From: Sideroxydans sp.
Lineage (GTDB): Bacteria; Pseudomonadota; Gammaproteobacteria; Burkholderiales; Gallionellaceae
Length of the DNA stretch: 33,977 nt
Direction of reading: 5' to 3'
Assembly (NCBI GenBank): GCA_020053195.1
Contig: JAGVNQ010000078.1
Coordinates: 1-33,977, forward strand
Shown here: positions 31,555-33,977 of the stretch, in pieces
Layout: each line of letters starts with the position of its first letter
How positions within the stretch are numbered: position 1 is the stretch's first letter
Position numbers and translations under genes: made by a program
Notes under the pieces: model-generated
What the model was told of the DNA's origin: nothing
What the model saw: only the letters and a program-made list of their open reading frames with translations
Databases searched by the model: none

Positions 31555-33977
31555 TCAGTTGAACTTGGCCGCGCGTAACTTCAGCTTGTCCAGGTTCGCC
31601 TCGCTTGCGTTCCACGGTGTGCCCGGATGGATGATGCCCGCCGTGCATTTTTCCGCCGCCTTGACGATGTCCAGATAACTGCCCGCTTTGGCGTTCAGCA
31701 CGATGGCTTTTTTGTTCGCGTCGTAGCCGAAGATTTTCGGGTTGATGTTCATACATTCGTCGCAGGCCGTACATTCCGGCGTATCAATCCACACCGGCTC
31801 GTAACCGTCGGCAGAAGGCGCGGATGCTGTCGCGGCAGACGCGGCGGCAGAAGCGCCACCGCTCAAACCGGAAGACAGTTGCGCGATCAATTCCTGACGC
31901 ACGCGGTTGGCGATTTCGGCCTCGTTTGCGCCCGCTCCACCCTTGCTGCTCAAGTCTTTGAGCTGGTGCCAGAAGCGCAGGCGCTCTTCGCAGGAACGTA
32001 CCATTTCCACCGACACCAACACGCGCATCAGGCGCTGTTTCTTGTCCACCGCCCAGATGAACGGGAACTTGCCTTCGCGGTCGCCTTCATCCATGTTGAG
32101 GAAGTCGGCCAGCAACACTTGATCGTCATTCCAGGTTTCCGGAGGCGCTTTTTTGAACTGCTTGCCGAAGCGACCTTCGGTCACTGCAAAATCGGCGAAC
32201 GTCATGGTCAGGTTCATCGCCTTCTTCGCGCCGGTTTCGTCCACGTAGTCGAGGTTGTATGTCGGCCAGTCGGACTCCAGCGCCGGGTTGCCTTCCAGTG
32301 TGGTGCATTCGGAGAAGGTCACGCCCAGATCGGGGTTGTAGCGGAACAGCGGGAAAGCGCGCGCTTCCATGGCCATCTTGCTTTGCGCCACCGCGCTGCT
32401 GTCGCTCACGCCATGTTCCGGCGGGCAAACGGCATAAGCGTTGAACAAAGCCGGACGGCGGGTGTTGAGACCGTCGATGAAACTTTCCAGCATGTGCGTG
32501 ATATTGCCTTGCGACACTTGCGCCACGAACGAGGTGCGGTGCGCCATGCCGATCACGCTGATTTCTTTGCGTTGTTCGGTCTTGCCGTGCTGGCTTGCGC
32601 CGTAGGGCGACATGTCAGCCACTTGGCCGATAAAGCCGGAAGTGCAGGCTTGGCCGCCGGTGTTGGAATACACCTGCGTATCCACGATCAAAATCTTGAC
32701 CGGTTTGCCCGACATCAGTGCGCGCGACAGATTCTGGAAGCCGATGTCGAACATCGCACCGTCGCCGCCGATGGCGACCACGGGCGGGCACAAATGCCAT
32801 TCTTCGTCGGTGATTTGTTCCCAGTTGAAGCGGGCGAAGAAAGCTTCGTGTTCTGCCGGTTCATAACCGCCCGCAATTTCCATTTCGGCTTGGCGCACGA
32901 CTTTGAAGCCTTCCACCATATTGCACATGTGGCCTTCAAACACGCCCATCGCCACCGACGGCGAATCCTGGAACAGGTGCGAAGTCCACGGGAACGGGTA
33001 AGGGTTGAACGGGTAAGTGGATGCCCACACCGAAGTACATCCGGTCGAGTTGACCACGCCCATCTCGGCGCGACCGTTTTTGCCCGGGCCTTCCATGTAA
33101 CGCCAGCGCAGGTCTTTGAGTTTTGCCAGCATCTGGCTGACGCGGCGCAGCCATTGCGGGTCTATCGGCTGACCGGGGTTTTTGGCTAACAGGGTTTGCG
33201 ACAAGTTAGCCAAGGTCAAATCCTGACCGGCGTGCGCTTGGATGGCCTGCATCAGCGCTTGCGGGTCGGTGAGGTCAACCGAACTGCTGAGTTTCAGGCG
33301 GATGTGGTTTTCCAGATTGGCTATCAGCGTGTCCAGCTTGCTCAGATATTTTTTCACGCGCGGCTGCATCAGCGCGGTGACCGTGCTGGTGAACAGGTGG
33401 ATGGTGCCTTTTTCGCCGCAGCCCAGACACGCGCCGTCGCCGCACACCATGGATTGGTAGTTGTGTTTGTCCAGCAGCAGCGTTTCCAGCGCGCCGACTT
33501 TTTCGTCCAGATCGTCGATGCGGGAAAATTGCGGCGGCGTGGTCGGCAGGTCGAGCCAGAAACTCCAGTCGCTACGCATCTCTTCGATGCTTTGCTGGGT
33601 CTGCGTGACCATGGTCAGCGCATTGTCGCCGCACACTTCCACGCACAAGGCGCAGCCTTTGCATGTGTAGGGGTTGATGGTGATGGAGAACAAACCGCCC
33701 GCGCCTTTTTCCTTCTTTTCTTTCTGTGTCCAGTAAGGTTTGGTGGTGGCGAATTTGAAACTGCCCAGCGCTTCGCGCAGCAAATCAAGTTCGGCTTGCA
33801 ATTTGTCGCGTTCTTCGCCCTGTGTTGCGTCTTCGGTGAACGCTTCGGTGATGGCGTTGGCCAGCAAAGCGCGCACATCCAGCCCGTCTTTTTCCAGCGC
33901 ATTGCGCAATTTCTTGTCGATGACGCGCGTGATCTTGCGCAGGAAACGGGTGGGGCGACCACCGGTTTCGATGTTCT
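31555..33977 (-). CDS. Pyruvate:ferredoxin oxidoreductase-like protein with C-terminal ferredoxin domain, 5' end missing
   Basis: The C-terminal 806 residues are present; the reading frame is open to the window edge, so the true start lies outside. The order seen is a helical segment, a 4Fe-4S site (CKGCALCVEVC), CGDGACLGCGEKG, then the thiamine-diphosphate domain with VVNSTGCTSVWAS, GDGAMFDIGFQN and YSNTGGQACTSGF. An Ala/Ser-rich linker leads to a single-cluster ferredoxin domain (CTACDECMNINPKIF and later KCTAGIIHPG). The beta-type TPP domain fits the NifJ/POR family, which interconverts pyruvate and acetyl-CoA with ferredoxin. The C-terminal ferredoxin fusion is not in the standard NifJ layout. 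The 2-oxoacid used is inferred from ppsA next door. rnfC starts one base after its stop. Confidence 0.88.
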   Translation of the reverse strand, partial: NIETGGRPTRFLRKITRVIDKKLRNALEKDGLDVRALLANAITEAFTEDATQGEERDKLQAELDLLREALGSFKFATTKPYWTQKEKKEKGAGGLFSITINPYTCKGCALCVEVCGDNALTMVTQTQQSIEEMRSDWSFWLDLPTTPPQFSRIDDLDEKVGALETLLLDKHNYQSMVCGDGACLGCGEKGTIHLFTSTVTALMQPRVKKYLSKLDTLIANLENHIRLKLSSSVDLTDPQALMQAIQAHAGQDLTLANLSQTLLAKNPGQPIDPQWLRRVSQMLAKLKDLRWRYMEGPGKNGRAEMGVVNSTGCTSVWASTYPFNPYPFPWTSHLFQDSPSVAMGVFEGHMCNMVEGFKVVRQAEMEIAGGYEPAEHEAFFARFNWEQITDEEWHLCPPVVAIGGDGAMFDIGFQNLSRALMSGKPVKILIVDTQVYSNTGGQACTSGFIGQVADMSPYGASQHGKTEQRKEISVIGMAHRTSFVAQVSQGNITHMLESFIDGLNTRRPALFNAYAVCPPEHGVSDSSAVAQSKMAMEARAFPLFRYNPDLGVTFSECTTLEGNPALESDWPTYNLDYVDETGAKKAMNLTMTFADFAVTEGRFGKQFKKAPPETWNDDQVLLADFLNMDEGDREGKFPFIWAVDKKQRLMRVLVSVEMVRSCEERLRFWHQLKDLSSKGGAGANEAEIANRVRQELIAQLSSGLSGGASAAASAATASAPSADGYEPVWIDTPECTACDECMNINPKIFGYDANKKAIVLNAKAGSYLDIVKAAEKCTAGIIHPGTPWNASEANLDKLKLRAAKFN

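Noticed and set aside
31627-33189. 520-codon plus-strand open frame opposite the oxidoreductase gene
   Set aside because: The minus-strand protein has clear iron-sulfur and thiamine-diphosphate motifs; the plus-strand frame is an antisense shadow.
33615-33977. True start of the oxidoreductase at the TTG near 33909
   Set aside because: The frame stays open to the window edge with plausible protein sequence upstream (ETGGRPTRFLRKITRVIDKK), so the gene is cut by the window rather than starting there.

Overview
The window looks like a GC-rich betaproteobacterial chromosome, probably from the Nitrosomonadales/Gallionellaceae side. This is inferred from the rsmI-lpoA-yraN-diaA-dolP order, a glnA-(DUF4124)-ntrB-ntrC block, the codon use, and many dispersed palindromic repeats. 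No rRNA or tRNA genes and no CRISPR array were seen.

Positions 1-7.2 kb are mostly housekeeping: rsmI (cut by the window edge) is divergent from lpoA-yraN-diaA-dolP, followed by rfaE2, a DUF971 gene, ubiE, an AT-rich lipoprotein gene, phnA, a small four-Cys protein and a secreted phosphoesterase. Positions 7.3-12.3 kb hold the nitrogen-control block on the minus strand (glnA, a DUF4124 protein, ntrB, ntrC). A sigma-54 promoter and an NtrC-type box lie upstream of glnA, so NtrBC probably controls its own neighbour. Positions 12.3-16.5 kb hold a long CDF metal exporter, a rhodanese, uppP, and a run of DUF1289, SEC-C and YkgJ genes.

Positions 16.5-21.3 kb are an accessory island between ykgJ and thiC. 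It holds a lone DUF1778 antitoxin and a restriction-modification block: a Dcm-like C5 methyltransferase with an N-terminal HTH, a 93-residue unknown, Vsr, and an HNH nuclease with an EcoRII-N-like recognition domain. A Fic protein follows. The restriction block is bracketed by a remnant of the ykgJ start and a remnant of the thiC end, which suggests stepwise assembly of the island.

Positions 21.3-27 kb hold thiC with its TPP riboswitch, an mqsRA toxin-antitoxin pair lying between two near-identical 78-bp direct repeats, and ppsA. Positions 27.1-33.98 kb are one tightly coupled minus-strand operon: a pyruvate:ferredoxin-oxidoreductase-like protein with a C-terminal ferredoxin domain (cut by the window edge), rnfC, rnfD, rnfG, rnfE, rnfA and a 61-residue Cys-rich membrane protein. 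That small gene sits where rnfB is found in rnfCDGEAB clusters, and no rnfB is visible. With ppsA next door, the genes suggest a module linking membrane energy, ferredoxin, pyruvate and phosphoenolpyruvate.

At least seven dispersed repeat families occupy the intergenic spaces. Several of them supply the stop codon or the last residues of the neighbouring gene.
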